A DNA stretch of 64,000 nt, taken from the NCBI RefSeq assembly GCF_900091465.1, contig NZ_FMHV01000002.1, positions 6,262,001 through 6,326,000 of the forward strand, written 5' to 3'. How positions within the stretch are numbered: the stretch's first letter is position 1; each line of letters opens with the position of its first letter. This document shows, one piece after another, positions 33,541 to 41,941 of the stretch. Both the position numbers and the translations under genes were made by a program. Source of the DNA: Micromonospora rhizosphaerae (GTDB lineage: Bacteria > Actinomycetota > Actinomycetes > Mycobacteriales > Micromonosporaceae). Below the pieces are notes generated by a model that searched no databases, was not told where the DNA came from, and saw only the letters and a program-made list of their open reading frames with translations.

Positions 33541-34677
33541 TCACCGGCTCCACTGCCGGGCCAGCCGAGCGCCCAGCGCGCGCAGCCCCTCGGCGGGCCG
33601 GCCCATCGCCGCCTCCACCCCGCCGCGCTCCTCGCCGCCGAAGTGCTCCACCAGGCTGTACGCCTCGGTCACCCCGGCGGCGGCGGCCTCCCGTCGCCCG
33701 GTGCTGACCCGCCCCGCCAGCACCACGCAGGGCACGCCGCGGTCCCGGGCGGCCCCGGCCACCCCGGCCACCACCTTGCCGCGCAGCGACTGGTGGTCGA
33801 AGGAGCCCTCGCCGGTGATCACCAGGTCGGCGGCATCCAGCGCGGTGTCCAGCCCGATCGCCCGGCTGACCAGTCCGATGCCGGACTCGCACCGGCCGCC
33901 GAGGGCCAGCACGGCCGCGCCCAGCCCGCCGGCCGCCCCACCGGCGGGCTGCCCGCCGAGCCCCGCCGGGCAGCCCGGCAGCTCCCGCTCCAGCACGGCG
34001 GCGAAGCGCTCCAGCGCGGCGTCGAGCAGCAGGATGTCCGCCCGGGTGGCACCCTTCTGCGGGCCGAAGACGTTGCTGGCGCCATGCAGGCCGAGCAGCG
34101 GGTTGTCCACGTCGGTGGCGGCGATCAGGGTCGTTCCGCGCAGCCGGGGCGCGCCGTCCAGCGCGGCCACCGCGGCGAGCGCCGCGCCGCCGTACGGCAG
34201 CGCCCGCCCGGCCTCGTCCAACGGGGTCACGCCGAGCGCGGTGAGCATCCCGGCGCCGCCGTCGTTGGTGCCGGAGCCGCCCAGGCCGATCACCGCGCTC
34301 CGCGCCCCGCTCTCCACCGCGGCGGCGATCAGCAGCCCCAGCCCGTACGAGGTGGTGGTCTTCGGATCCCGCTCGGCGGCGGCGAGCAGGTGCAGCCCGC
34401 AGGCCTGGGCGCTTTCCAGGTACGCCGTGCCGTCGTCGGTGAGCAGGATCTCACCGGCGGCGGGGCGGCCGAGCGGGTCGACCGTCGGCACCGGGATCCG
34501 TCGGCCGCCGAGCGCCTCGGCGAGGACGGCGATGAAGCCGGGGCCGCCGTCGGCGAGCGGCCGGAGGACCAGCTCGTCACCGTCGGCCACCTCCCGCCAG
34601 CCATCGGCCACCGCGGCGGCCACCTCCTGGGCCGGCAGCGTGCCGGCGAACTTGTCGGGGCAGAGCAGCACGCGCAT
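33541..34677 (-). CDS. glycerate 2-kinase (GlxK/GarK family)
   Basis: A 378-aa type-I glycerate kinase. Motifs: MRVLLCPDKFAGTLPAQEVA at the start, RPLADGGPGFIAVLAEAL, IGLGGSGTNDGGAGMLTALG and DLVITGEGSFDHQSLRGKV, all conserved in the family. It phosphorylates glycerate from glyoxylate or serine breakdown. ATG 34677 starts at the family N-terminus; a longer upstream reading is unlikely. Rv2205c is the matching gene in M. tuberculosis. Divergent from nadA. Confidence 0.9.
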   Translation of the reverse strand: MRVLLCPDKFAGTLPAQEVAAAVADGWREVADGDELVLRPLADGGPGFIAVLAEALGGRRIPVPTVDPLGRPAAGEILLTDDGTAYLESAQACGLHLLAAAERDPKTTTSYGLGLLIAAAVESGARSAVIGLGGSGTNDGGAGMLTALGVTPLDEAGRALPYGGAALAAVAALDGAPRLRGTTLIAATDVDNPLLGLHGASNVFGPQKGATRADILLLDAALERFAAVLERELPGCPAGLGGQPAGGAAGGLGAAVLALGGRCESGIGLVSRAIGLDTALDAADLVITGEGSFDHQSLRGKVVAGVAGAARDRGVPCVVLAGRVSTGRREAAAAGVTEAYSLVEHFGGEERGGVEAAMGRPAEGLRALGARLARQWSR

Positions 34678-34745
34678 GCCCAGCAGTGTGGCAGCACACA
34701 CCGACGGCGGCTGCGCACCGGCCACGCTGTGGGACCATGGGAGTC

Positions 34746-35945
34746 GTGACTTCGACCTGGGTTGAGCCCTCCAACACCGCCACTGCGCTGCTGCTCCTCG
34801 GTCGCGGCAGCGACCCCGCCACCGAGCGTGGCGTGGAGTGTCCGGGTGACCTGCCCGCGCCGAGCGACCCGGACCTGGTGGCCCGGGCGGCGGCGGCCAA
34901 GGCCACGCTCGGCACGAAGGTGTTCGTGCTGGGCCACCACTACCAGCGCGACGAGGTGATCCAGTTCGCCGACGTGACCGGCGACTCGTTCAAGCTGGCC
35001 CGGGAGGCGGCGGCCCGGCCCGACGCGGAGTACATCGTCTTCTGCGGCGTGCACTTCATGGCCGAGAGCGCCGACATCCTCACCTCGGACGCGCAGAAGG
35101 TCATCCTGCCCGACCTCGCCGCCGGCTGCTCGATGGCCGACATGGCGGTGCTGTCGCAGGTCGAGACCGCCTGGGACGTGCTGACCGAGCTGGGCATCGC
35201 CCAGGACACCGTCCCGGTGACCTACATGAACTCCTCGGCGGACATCAAGGGCTTCGTCGGCCGCCACGGCGGCGTGGTCTGCACCTCGTCCAACGCGAAG
35301 CGGGCGCTGGACTGGGCGTACCAGCAGGGGTCGAAGGTGCTCTTCCTGCCCGACCAGCACCTGGGCCGCAACACCGCCGTGCTGGAGATGGGCTTCTCGC
35401 TGGACGACTGCGTGCTCTACGACCCGCACAAGCCCAACGGCGGGCTCACCCCGGAGCAGCTGCGGGACGCGAAGATGATCCTCTGGCGCGGGCACTGCTC
35501 GGTGCACGGCCGGTTCACCCTGGACAGCGTGAACGACGTCCGGGAGCGGGTGCCGGGGGTCAACGTGCTGGTCCACCCGGAGTGCCGGCACGAGGTGGTC
35601 ACCGCCGCCGACCACGTGGGCTCGACGGAATACATCATCAAGACCATCGAAGCGGCCCCGGCCGGCTCGGCATGGGCGGTCGGCACGGAGCTGAACCTGG
35701 TCCGCCGGCTGGCGCTGGCCCACCCGGACAAGCAGATCATGTTCCTGGACCGGGCGGTCTGCTACTGCTCGACGATGAACCGGATCGACCTGCCGCACCT
35801 GGTCTGGACGCTGGAGGAACTGGTCGCCGGGCGGGTGGTCAACCAGATCACCGTCGACCCGGAGACCGCCCACCACGCCCGGGTCGCGCTGGACCAGATG
35901 CTCGCCCTCCCGGCGGCGGACACCCCGGCGCCCACCGTCGCTTGA
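34746..35945 (+). CDS. nadA: quinolinate synthase
   Basis: A 399-aa Fe-S enzyme condensing iminoaspartate and dihydroxyacetone phosphate to quinolinate for NAD synthesis. The three 4Fe-4S Cys positions fit CGVHFM, the one in WRGHCSVHGRF, and RAVCYCSTM near the C-terminus; VLGHHYQRDEV and HPECRHEV are substrate-site motifs. Start choice: GTG 34746, 7 nt after a -10-like GACCAT, is preferred to ATG 34737, but both are possible. nadB and nadC are not adjacent. Confidence 0.93.
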   Translation: MTSTWVEPSNTATALLLLGRGSDPATERGVECPGDLPAPSDPDLVARAAAAKATLGTKVFVLGHHYQRDEVIQFADVTGDSFKLAREAAARPDAEYIVFCGVHFMAESADILTSDAQKVILPDLAAGCSMADMAVLSQVETAWDVLTELGIAQDTVPVTYMNSSADIKGFVGRHGGVVCTSSNAKRALDWAYQQGSKVLFLPDQHLGRNTAVLEMGFSLDDCVLYDPHKPNGGLTPEQLRDAKMILWRGHCSVHGRFTLDSVNDVRERVPGVNVLVHPECRHEVVTAADHVGSTEYIIKTIEAAPAGSAWAVGTELNLVRRLALAHPDKQIMFLDRAVCYCSTMNRIDLPHLVWTLEELVAGRVVNQITVDPETAHHARVALDQMLALPAADTPAPTVA

Positions 35946-36156
35946 TCACGCTCGGTCACATCGCTGGTACGGAAACACACGGGACACCCCGGTTCGTGCC
36001 CTCGCTGGTGATGTGACCGATTCCCTTTTCGTCACCGAGGGCTATGCTGCCGGGGCGACGACTCGTAGGCCGTTTGCACTCGGCCGCATTCGGGGTAGCG
36101 ATGCAGATCGTGGGCCCGACCATCTACACGGCAGCACCAACGCGCTGGAGGTTGCG

Positions 36157-37512
36157 TTGACCGACGACGTCCTGGTCGTACACGGAGGCACTCCGCTGGA
36201 AGGGCGGATCCGCGTGCGCGGCGCGAAGAACCTCGTTTCCAAGGCGATGGTCGCCGCCCTGCTGGGCGACTCGCCCAGCCGATTGTTCGACGTGCCGCGG
36301 ATCCGTGACGTCGAGGTGGTCCGGGGTCTGCTCGGCCTGCACGGGGTCAAGGTGACCGACGGCAAGGAGGACGGCGAGCTCGTCTTCGACCCGGCCAACG
36401 TCGAGAGCGCCAGCACCGACCAGATCAACGTCCACGCCGGCTCCAGCCGCATCCCGATCCTGTTCTGCGGCCCGCTGCTGCACCGGCTCGGCCACGCCTT
36501 CATCCCCGACCTGGGCGGCTGCCACATCGGGCCGCGCCCGATCGACTTCCACCTGCAGGCGCTGCGGGAGTTCGGCGCGACCGTCGACAAGCGGCCCGAG
36601 GGGCTGCACCTGTCGGCGCCGAACGGGCTGCACGGCACGAAGTTCGCCCTGCCGTACCCGAGCGTCGGCGCCACCGAGCAGGTGCTGCTGACCGCGGTAA
36701 TGGCCGAGGGCGTCACCGAGCTGCGCAACGCCGCGGTGGAGCCGGAGATCATCGACCTGATCTGCGTCCTGCAGAAGATGGGCGCAATCATCAAGGTGCA
36801 CACCGACCGGGTGATCGAGATCCAGGGCGTCAAGCGGCTCAGCGGCTACACCCACCGGCCGATCCCGGACCGGATCGAGGCGGCGAGCTGGGCGGCCGCC
36901 GCGCTGGCCACCCGGGGCGACGTCGAGGTGCTGGGCGCGAACCAGGTCGACATGATGACCTTCCTCAACATCTTCCGCTCGGTGGGCGGCGCGTACGAGG
37001 TGACCGACCCCCGCCCGCCGAAGCTCGGCGACCCGGGCCAGGAGGGCGGCATCCGGTTCTGGCACCCGGGCGGCGAGTTGAACGCGGTGGCCCTGGAGAC
37101 CGACGTCCACCCCGGCTTCATGACGGACTGGCAGCAGCCGCTCGTGGTGGCGCTGACCCAGGCCCGGGGCCTGTCGATCGTCCACGAGACGGTCTACGAG
37201 CAGCGGCTCGGCTACACCGAGGCGCTGAATTCGATGGGCGCCAACATCCAGGTCTACCGGGACTGCCTCGGCGGGACCCCGTGCCGCTTCGGTCGGCGCA
37301 ACTTCAAGCACTCGGCGGTGATCGCCGGCCCCAGCAAGCTGCACGCGGCCGACCTGGTCATCCCGGACCTGCGGGCCGGGTTCAGCCACCTGATCGCGGC
37401 GCTCGCCGCCGAGGGCACCTCCCGGGTGTACGGCGTCGATTTGATCAATCGCGGCTACGAGGACTTCGAGGCGAAGCTGGCCGACCTGGGCGCGCGCGTC
37501 GAGCGTCCGTAA
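36157..37512 (+). CDS. murA: UDP-N-acetylglucosamine 1-carboxyvinyltransferase
   Basis: First committed enzyme of peptidoglycan synthesis (451 aa), transferring enolpyruvate from PEP to UDP-GlcNAc. The substrate Lys-Asn pair is in VRGAKNLVSKAM, and the catalytic-loop Cys in DLGGCHIGPRPIDFH (not the Asp form that gives fosfomycin resistance). The start is TTG 36157, with GGAGG 5 nt upstream and the family N-terminus TDDVLVVHGGTPLEG. The in-frame extension back to 36013 looks non-coding. It closely resembles Streptomyces MurA in my memory. Confidence 0.94.
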   Translation: MTDDVLVVHGGTPLEGRIRVRGAKNLVSKAMVAALLGDSPSRLFDVPRIRDVEVVRGLLGLHGVKVTDGKEDGELVFDPANVESASTDQINVHAGSSRIPILFCGPLLHRLGHAFIPDLGGCHIGPRPIDFHLQALREFGATVDKRPEGLHLSAPNGLHGTKFALPYPSVGATEQVLLTAVMAEGVTELRNAAVEPEIIDLICVLQKMGAIIKVHTDRVIEIQGVKRLSGYTHRPIPDRIEAASWAAAALATRGDVEVLGANQVDMMTFLNIFRSVGGAYEVTDPRPPKLGDPGQEGGIRFWHPGGELNAVALETDVHPGFMTDWQQPLVVALTQARGLSIVHETVYEQRLGYTEALNSMGANIQVYRDCLGGTPCRFGRRNFKHSAVIAGPSKLHAADLVIPDLRAGFSHLIAALAAEGTSRVYGVDLINRGYEDFEAKLADLGARVERP

Positions 37513-37529
37513 GGTCACATCGCTCTTTT

Positions 37530-37564
37530 CGCGCCCGGGGCACCCGCGAGGTGCACCGGGCGCG
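37530..37564 (+). terminator. 15-bp hairpin after murA
   Basis: CGCGCCCGGGGCACC pairs with GGTGCACCGGGCGCG (one mismatch) around CGCGA. Confidence 0.7.
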
Positions 37565-37574
37565 GCCGTTTGGC

Positions 37575-37580
37575 TACCCT
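37575..37580 (+). promoter_or_regulatory. -10 hexamer TACCCT, putative leaderless promoter of the DUF3043 gene
   Basis: TACCCT ends 7 nt before GTG 37588 and decides between this start and one six codons upstream. Confidence 0.5.
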
Positions 37581-37587
37581 TCACGAC

Positions 37588-38196
37588 GTGACCTCGCTGT
37601 TTCGCCGCAAGTCCGCCAACCTCGTCGAGGAGTCCGTCACCCCGGTGACGACCGATGAGGCGCCCGCCTCTGCCCGTCCCCGGGGCTACACACCGAGCAA
37701 GAAGGAGCTGGGCAAGGTCACGCCGAAGCGGCCGACCGCCGGCCGGCGTCCGGGCACGCCCACCACGCCGCTGACCAAGGAGCAGGCGCGGGAGCATCGC
37801 CGTGCGGCGCGCGCCGAGGCGGCGGCGGAGTTCCGTCGGGAGGGCGGCCCGCGCGACCGGGGTCCGGAGCGGCTGCTGGCCCGCAACGTGGTCGACTCCC
37901 GCCGTACGGTCGGCACCTGGTTCTTCGGCGGCGCGCTGATCGTGCTGGTCGGCTCGAACGCCGCGATGCCGCCGATCGTCCGGCTGATCTCCAACATCCT
38001 CTGGGGTGCGCTGGCGCTCGGCGTGGTGATCGACTCGATCCTGATCTCTCGCAAGATCAAGAAGCTGGTCCGCGAGCGCTTCCCGAAGTCCGACCAGCGG
38101 CTGGGCTCGCTCTACCTGTACGCGATCATGCGCTCGATCACGTTCCGCCGGATGCGGGCCCCGGCGCCGCAGGTCAACATCGGCGACAAGATCTGA
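37588..38196 (+). CDS. DUF3043 membrane protein
   Basis: A 202-aa actinobacterial protein. A basic cytosolic N-terminal half holds the conserved GYTPSKKELGKVTPKRPTAG and KEQAREHRRAAR segments. Two membrane helices follow (about 112-130 and 138-155), then a basic tail with LGSLYLYAIMRSITFRRMR. Function unknown. It follows murA by 75 bases but has its own promoter-like hexamer and a hairpin between, so it is probably transcribed separately. Confidence 0.87.
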   Translation: MTSLFRRKSANLVEESVTPVTTDEAPASARPRGYTPSKKELGKVTPKRPTAGRRPGTPTTPLTKEQAREHRRAARAEAAAEFRREGGPRDRGPERLLARNVVDSRRTVGTWFFGGALIVLVGSNAAMPPIVRLISNILWGALALGVVIDSILISRKIKKLVRERFPKSDQRLGSLYLYAIMRSITFRRMRAPAPQVNIGDKI

Positions 38197-38216
38197 CCCG
38201 ACCCCCGGCACGACCT

Positions 38217-38246
38217 GACCCCTTCCCGCAGCCGCGGGGAGGGGTC
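38217..38246. terminator. 13-bp bidirectional hairpin
   Basis: GACCCCTTCCCGC pairs with GCGGGGAGGGGTC (one G-T pair) around AGCC, between the convergent DUF3043 and azlD genes. Confidence 0.8.
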
Positions 38247-38249
38247 ACG

Positions 38250-38558
38250 TCATTCGATGCCAAGCAGGCGCAGCAGCGCGGTGGTGCCGGCCGCCGCGAC
38301 CACCACCAGGACGAAGGGCGCCCGACGCCAGGCGAGCAGCACCCCGACCAGCACGCCCGCGGGCCGGGCGTAGCCGGCGAAGCCGCCGGCCTCGGTCAAC
38401 GCGGCGGTCGCGGCCAGCGCGGCCAGCAGGGCGGCGGCGCCGACCGGCAGCAGCCGCCGGGACCACTCGGGCAGGTCCAGCCGGTCCCGCAGCAGCACCC
38501 CGGCGACCCGGAAGCCGTACGTGCCGGCGGCCAGGGCCAGAATCACGGCGATCAGCAC
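38250..38558 (-). CDS. azlD: AzlD-type branched-chain amino acid exporter subunit
   Basis: A 102-aa protein with three or four hydrophobic helices and the AzlD layout (LALAAGTYGFRVAGVLLRD, LLPVGAAALLAALAAT). It works with AzlC as an exporter of branched-chain or other neutral amino acids. GTG 38558 lies inside the azlC reading (7-base overlap), so the two are coupled. Confidence 0.87.
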   Translation of the reverse strand: MLIAVILALAAGTYGFRVAGVLLRDRLDLPEWSRRLLPVGAAALLAALAATAALTEAGGFAGYARPAGVLVGVLLAWRRAPFVLVVVAAAGTTALLRLLGIE

Positions 38559-39403
38559 GACGCCTCCCCCGCCCGGACGACCTGCGTCGATCCGGTTTCC
38601 CGTGACAACTCGTCGTCCGCACCCCGCTCCCGGCCCGAACCGACCGCGCCGGTCCGAGCGGCCGCGCCGGTCCGAGCGGCCGTGCCGGTCCCGGCGGCCG
38701 CGCCGCCCCCGGCGCCCGCGCCGGCCGGGGGTGGCCGACGACGGCGTAGCGCCGGCACGGCCAGGCCGGCGAGGGCGAGCAGCACCGGCAGCCCGGCCGG
38801 CAGCAGCGGGGTGGCCAGTACCGCCAGCCCTGCCCCCGCCAGCGCCACCTGACGGGTCTCCCGGTCGCGCAGCGACGGCAGCAGCAGGGCGATCAGCCCG
38901 GCTGGGAAGGCGGCATCCAGCCCCAGTGCCGTCGGATCACCGACCGCGCCCCCGGCGAGCACGCCGAGCAGGGTGCCGGCGTTCCAGGCCAGGAAGAGCA
39001 GCGCCCCGGCGAACCAGAACGCCCGCCGGCGCGCACCGCCGGCCGGTCGGGCCAGCGCGAAGGCGGTCGCCTCGTCGGTCATCAGGTGGCTGCCGAGCAG
39101 CCGCCGCCAACGCTGGGGGCCGAGGCTGTCGCCCAGCGTCAGGCCGAACGGCAGGTGCCGGGTGTTGAGCAGCAGGCCGGCCAGGACCGCGGCGAGTGGG
39201 TTGCCGGCGGCGACCAGCCCCACCGCCATGAACTGCGCGCCGCCGGCGTACACGCACACCGACATGGCGACGGTCGCCCAGACGGGCAGGCCGGCGGCCA
39301 CCGCCACCGCGCCGAAGGAGGCGCCGACCGCGATCATCGCGGCGCCGATGGCGGCGACGTCGCGGAGTATCCCCGCGTCGGTCGTTCGATCTGCCGTACG
39401 CAT
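38552..39403 (-). CDS. azlC: AzlC-type branched-chain amino acid exporter subunit
   Basis: A 283-aa membrane protein with the AzlC motifs GASFGAVAVAAGLPVWATV, YAGGAQFMAVGLVAAGNP and NTRHLPFGLTLGDSLG, and about six helices. After residue 220 it carries a 60-residue hydrophilic tail rich in Ala/Gly/Thr/Arg with TGAAARTGA repeats, encoded by a locally repetitive stretch (38640-38720); most homologues stop earlier. It is divergent from an XRE-cupin regulator, the usual pairing for amino acid exporters. Substrate not proven. Confidence 0.88.
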   Translation of the reverse strand: MRTADRTTDAGILRDVAAIGAAMIAVGASFGAVAVAAGLPVWATVAMSVCVYAGGAQFMAVGLVAAGNPLAAVLAGLLLNTRHLPFGLTLGDSLGPQRWRRLLGSHLMTDEATAFALARPAGGARRRAFWFAGALLFLAWNAGTLLGVLAGGAVGDPTALGLDAAFPAGLIALLLPSLRDRETRQVALAGAGLAVLATPLLPAGLPVLLALAGLAVPALRRRRPPPAGAGAGGGAAAGTGTAARTGAAARTGAVGSGRERGADDELSRETGSTQVVRAGEASC

Positions 39404-39410
39404 AGTCCAT

Positions 39411-39448
39411 TATGATGAACGCAGCCCTCGTGTTCGTCAAACCGAACA
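39411..39448 (+). promoter_or_regulatory. promoter with operator palindrome between azlC and the XRE-cupin gene
   Basis: TATGAT (39411-39416) is a good -10 for the regulator gene. Just downstream, TGTTCG-TCAAAC-CGAACA (39431-39448) is a 6-6-6 inverted repeat, a likely binding site for the adjacent regulator, acting on itself and perhaps azlCD. Confidence 0.55.
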
Positions 39449-39470
39449 AACAGACCCCTGGAGCGAACGA

Positions 39471-40031
39471 ATGGCCCTGGAACCCGCTCCGCCGTTGGCC
39501 ACCATCGCCGCCGCCCTGCGCCGCGAGCGCGATCGGGCCGGCATCTCGCTGACCGAGCTGGCCCGCCGCGCCGGCATCGCCAAGTCCACCCTGTCCCAAC
39601 TCGAATCAGGGGTCGGCAACCCGAGCGTCGAGACGCTCTGGGCGCTGGGGGTGGCGCTCGGCGTACCGTTCAGCCGCCTGGTCGAGCCACCCCCGGCCGC
39701 GGTCCGGGTCATCCGGGCCGGCGAGGGTCCCCGGGTGCGCTCGGAGCACGCCGACTTCACCGCCACCCTGCTCTCCGCCGGCTCGGCGCACGCCCGGCGC
39801 GACGTCTACGTGATGGAACTGGAGCCGGGCGCCGTCCGCGTCGCCGAGCCGCACACCCCGCGCAGCATCGAGCACATCGTGGTGGCCGCCGGCCGGATGC
39901 GCGTCGGCCCGGAGTCGGACCTGGTCGACCTCGGTCCGGGCGACTACGCCACCTTCCCCGGCGACGCGCCGCACCGGTACGAGGCGCTCGCGCCCGGCAC
40001 CTTCGCGGTCCTGGTGATGGAGCATCCGTGA
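39471..40031 (+). CDS. XRE-family regulator with C-terminal cupin domain
   Basis: A 186-aa transcription factor. Helix-turn-helix at about 9-62 (LRRERDRAGISLTELARRAG then IAKSTLSQLESGVGNPSVET), followed by a cupin sensor domain (about 100-185) with EHIVVAAGRMRVG and GDYATFPGDAPHRYEAL. Effector unknown. It faces azlCD across 67 bases containing a palindrome, so it most likely controls amino acid export. ATG 39471 has GGAG 7 nt upstream. Confidence 0.9.
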   Translation: MALEPAPPLATIAAALRRERDRAGISLTELARRAGIAKSTLSQLESGVGNPSVETLWALGVALGVPFSRLVEPPPAAVRVIRAGEGPRVRSEHADFTATLLSAGSAHARRDVYVMELEPGAVRVAEPHTPRSIEHIVVAAGRMRVGPESDLVDLGPGDYATFPGDAPHRYEALAPGTFAVLVMEHP

Positions 40032-40118
40032 GGATCGGGTGACGCCGGTGGTGGCGTCACCCGGCGTATGAACCGGGTGGTCGCGCCGGTCCGCCGCACC
40101 GGGCCGGCGTCAAGAGCG

Positions 40119-41111
40119 CTACGGGGCGACGTGGGTCACCGGGCGGTCGTCGCCGGCGGGCGTCCGGTAGAGCCGGGCCACCACCTCCTCGATGTCCGGC
40201 TCCACGATCGAGATGTCGCGCAGGGTCGCCAGGCCGGCCAGCCCGGCGACCACCTCGGCGACGCCCGCCGACTCCAGCGCAAAGACCAGCCGGTGCCCGT
40301 CTGCCTCCACCCGCTCCAGCGGCGCGCCGGGCAGCACCGGCGGTTCCGCGAGCGCGGCGTCCAGTTCGGCGACCACCAGCCGGCGGGAGCCGTACCGGCT
40401 GTGCAGGGCCGAGATCGAGCCGTCGTGCACCACCCGACCGTGGTCGATCACCACGAGCCGGTGACAGAGCCGCTCGATGTCGGCCAGGTCGTGGGTGGTG
40501 AGCACCAGGGTGGTGTCGCCGGCCCGGCCCAGCTCGGTCAGGAAGCCCCGGACGGCCTGCTTGCTCACCACGTCCAGCCCGATCGTGGGCTCGTCCAGGA
40601 AGAGCACCTCCGGCCCGTGCAGCAGGGCGGCGGTCAGCTCGCCGCGCATCCGCTGGCCGAGGGAGAGCTGCCGGACCGGGGTGTCCAGGAACTCGTCGAG
40701 GTCGAGCAGAGACCGGCAGCGGCGCAGCCGGGCGGCGTGGTCGGCGGCCGGCACCCGGTAGACGTGGCGCAGCAGGTCGAACGAGTCGCGCAGCGGCAGG
40801 TCCCACCAGAGCTGCGAGCGCTGGCCGAAGACCACCCCGATCCGCAGCGCCAGCCGGGTGCGCTCGGCCACCGGCCGCAGGCCGCAGACGCGGGCCTCCC
40901 CCGCCGACGGCATCAGCACCCCGGTCAGCATCTTCAGCGTGGTCGACTTGCCGGCACCGTTGGGCCCGATGTAGCCGAGCATCTCGCCGCACTCCACCCG
41001 CAGGTCGACCCCGTCCACCGCGGTGACCACCCGCTTCTCGCGGCGCAGCCGCCCGGCCTTTACCCGGACGGTGAACTCCTTGCGCAGCCCCCGCATTTCG
41101 ATCACGCTCAT
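40119..41111 (-). CDS. ABC transporter ATP-binding protein
   Basis: A 330-aa ATPase of an ABC-2-type exporter. Walker A GPNGAGKSTT, Q-loop FGQRSQLWWDLPLRDSF, signature LSLGQRMRGELTAALLHGP, Walker B VLFLDEPTIGLD and the switch His LTTHDLADIE are intact. The C-terminal 90 residues form an accessory domain. It is last of three minus-strand genes; its ATG overlaps the permease stop (ATGA). This subfamily (YadG/NatA-like with ABC2_membrane_6 permeases) has no proven substrate. Confidence 0.9.
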   Translation of the reverse strand: MSVIEMRGLRKEFTVRVKAGRLRREKRVVTAVDGVDLRVECGEMLGYIGPNGAGKSTTLKMLTGVLMPSAGEARVCGLRPVAERTRLALRIGVVFGQRSQLWWDLPLRDSFDLLRHVYRVPAADHAARLRRCRSLLDLDEFLDTPVRQLSLGQRMRGELTAALLHGPEVLFLDEPTIGLDVVSKQAVRGFLTELGRAGDTTLVLTTHDLADIERLCHRLVVIDHGRVVHDGSISALHSRYGSRRLVVAELDAALAEPPVLPGAPLERVEADGHRLVFALESAGVAEVVAGLAGLATLRDISIVEPDIEEVVARLYRTPAGDDRPVTHVAP

Positions 41112-41941
41112 GACCCCGTACTCCGGTAGTGACGAACCCCGACGCGCCAGGCCACGGCCGCGACCGCGGCGGCGACCAGCGCGACGCCGGGCGCGGCCCA
41201 GCCGACCCAGGCCGGCAGGCCCAGCGGGTCGGCCCGGCCGAGCAGCGCCAGCGCCGGGTGGTAGCTGACGAAGGCGAAGCCCATCCCGTACGCGAAGAGT
41301 GCGCGGAACCAGCCGCCGTAGACCGTGACCGGGTACGACGTGAAGTCGCGCCCGCCGTAGGTGATCGAGTTGGCCAGCTCGCCGGAGTCGATCCAGTAGA
41401 ACGACACGGTGGCGGTGGCCACGAAGACCGCGGCGAAGAAGACCACCGCAGCGAGCGGAGCGACGAGCGCCAGCGCGAGCCGCCCCGGCGTCCAGTGGAT
41501 CCCGGCCGAGGCGAGCGCGACGACCAGCACGGCCAGGCCGAAGATCGCGCGGGACACCTTGCGCAGCGGGAGGTCCATCAGCAGCAGCTGAGGCAACGCG
41601 CCCAGCGGGCGCACCAGCACGGCGTCGAGCAGGCCGGTCCGGACGTACCGGGGTAGCCGCTCGATGTTGCCGACCAGCAGGTCGGCGGTGGCGAACCCGC
41701 AGGAGGAGAGGCCGACGATCACCAGCGCCTCGCGCAGCGTGAAGCCGCCCAGCTCCCGGGTGACCCCGAAGATCACCAGGACGGTCACCACGTCGAACAG
41801 GGTCGCCCCGACGTTGCCCACCAGGTCCACGATGAACGAGGTGCGATACGTGGTCTGCGACCGCGCCTGCCCGCGCAGCAACGCCCGGTACGCGGCCAGC
41901 GCGCCCGGACGCGGTCCCGCCACCAGCCCCCGGTCAGCCAC
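41108..41941 (-). CDS. ABC-2 type transporter permease, second subunit
   Basis: A 277-aa membrane protein with six hydrophobic helices and the layout of PF06182-type permeases: QARSQTTYRTSFIVDLVGNV, LLVGNIERLPRYVRTGLLDA VL, RPLGALPQLLLMDLPLRKV and WIDSGELANSITYGGRDFTS. It overlaps both neighbours, by 8 bases upstream and 4 bases downstream. It probably forms a heterodimer with the other permease. Confidence 0.87.
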   Translation of the reverse strand: MADRGLVAGPRPGALAAYRALLRGQARSQTTYRTSFIVDLVGNVGATLFDVVTVLVIFGVTRELGGFTLREALVIVGLSSCGFATADLLVGNIERLPRYVRTGLLDAVLVRPLGALPQLLLMDLPLRKVSRAIFGLAVLVVALASAGIHWTPGRLALALVAPLAAVVFFAAVFVATATVSFYWIDSGELANSITYGGRDFTSYPVTVYGGWFRALFAYGMGFAFVSYHPALALLGRADPLGLPAWVGWAAPGVALVAAAVAAVAWRVGVRHYRSTGS

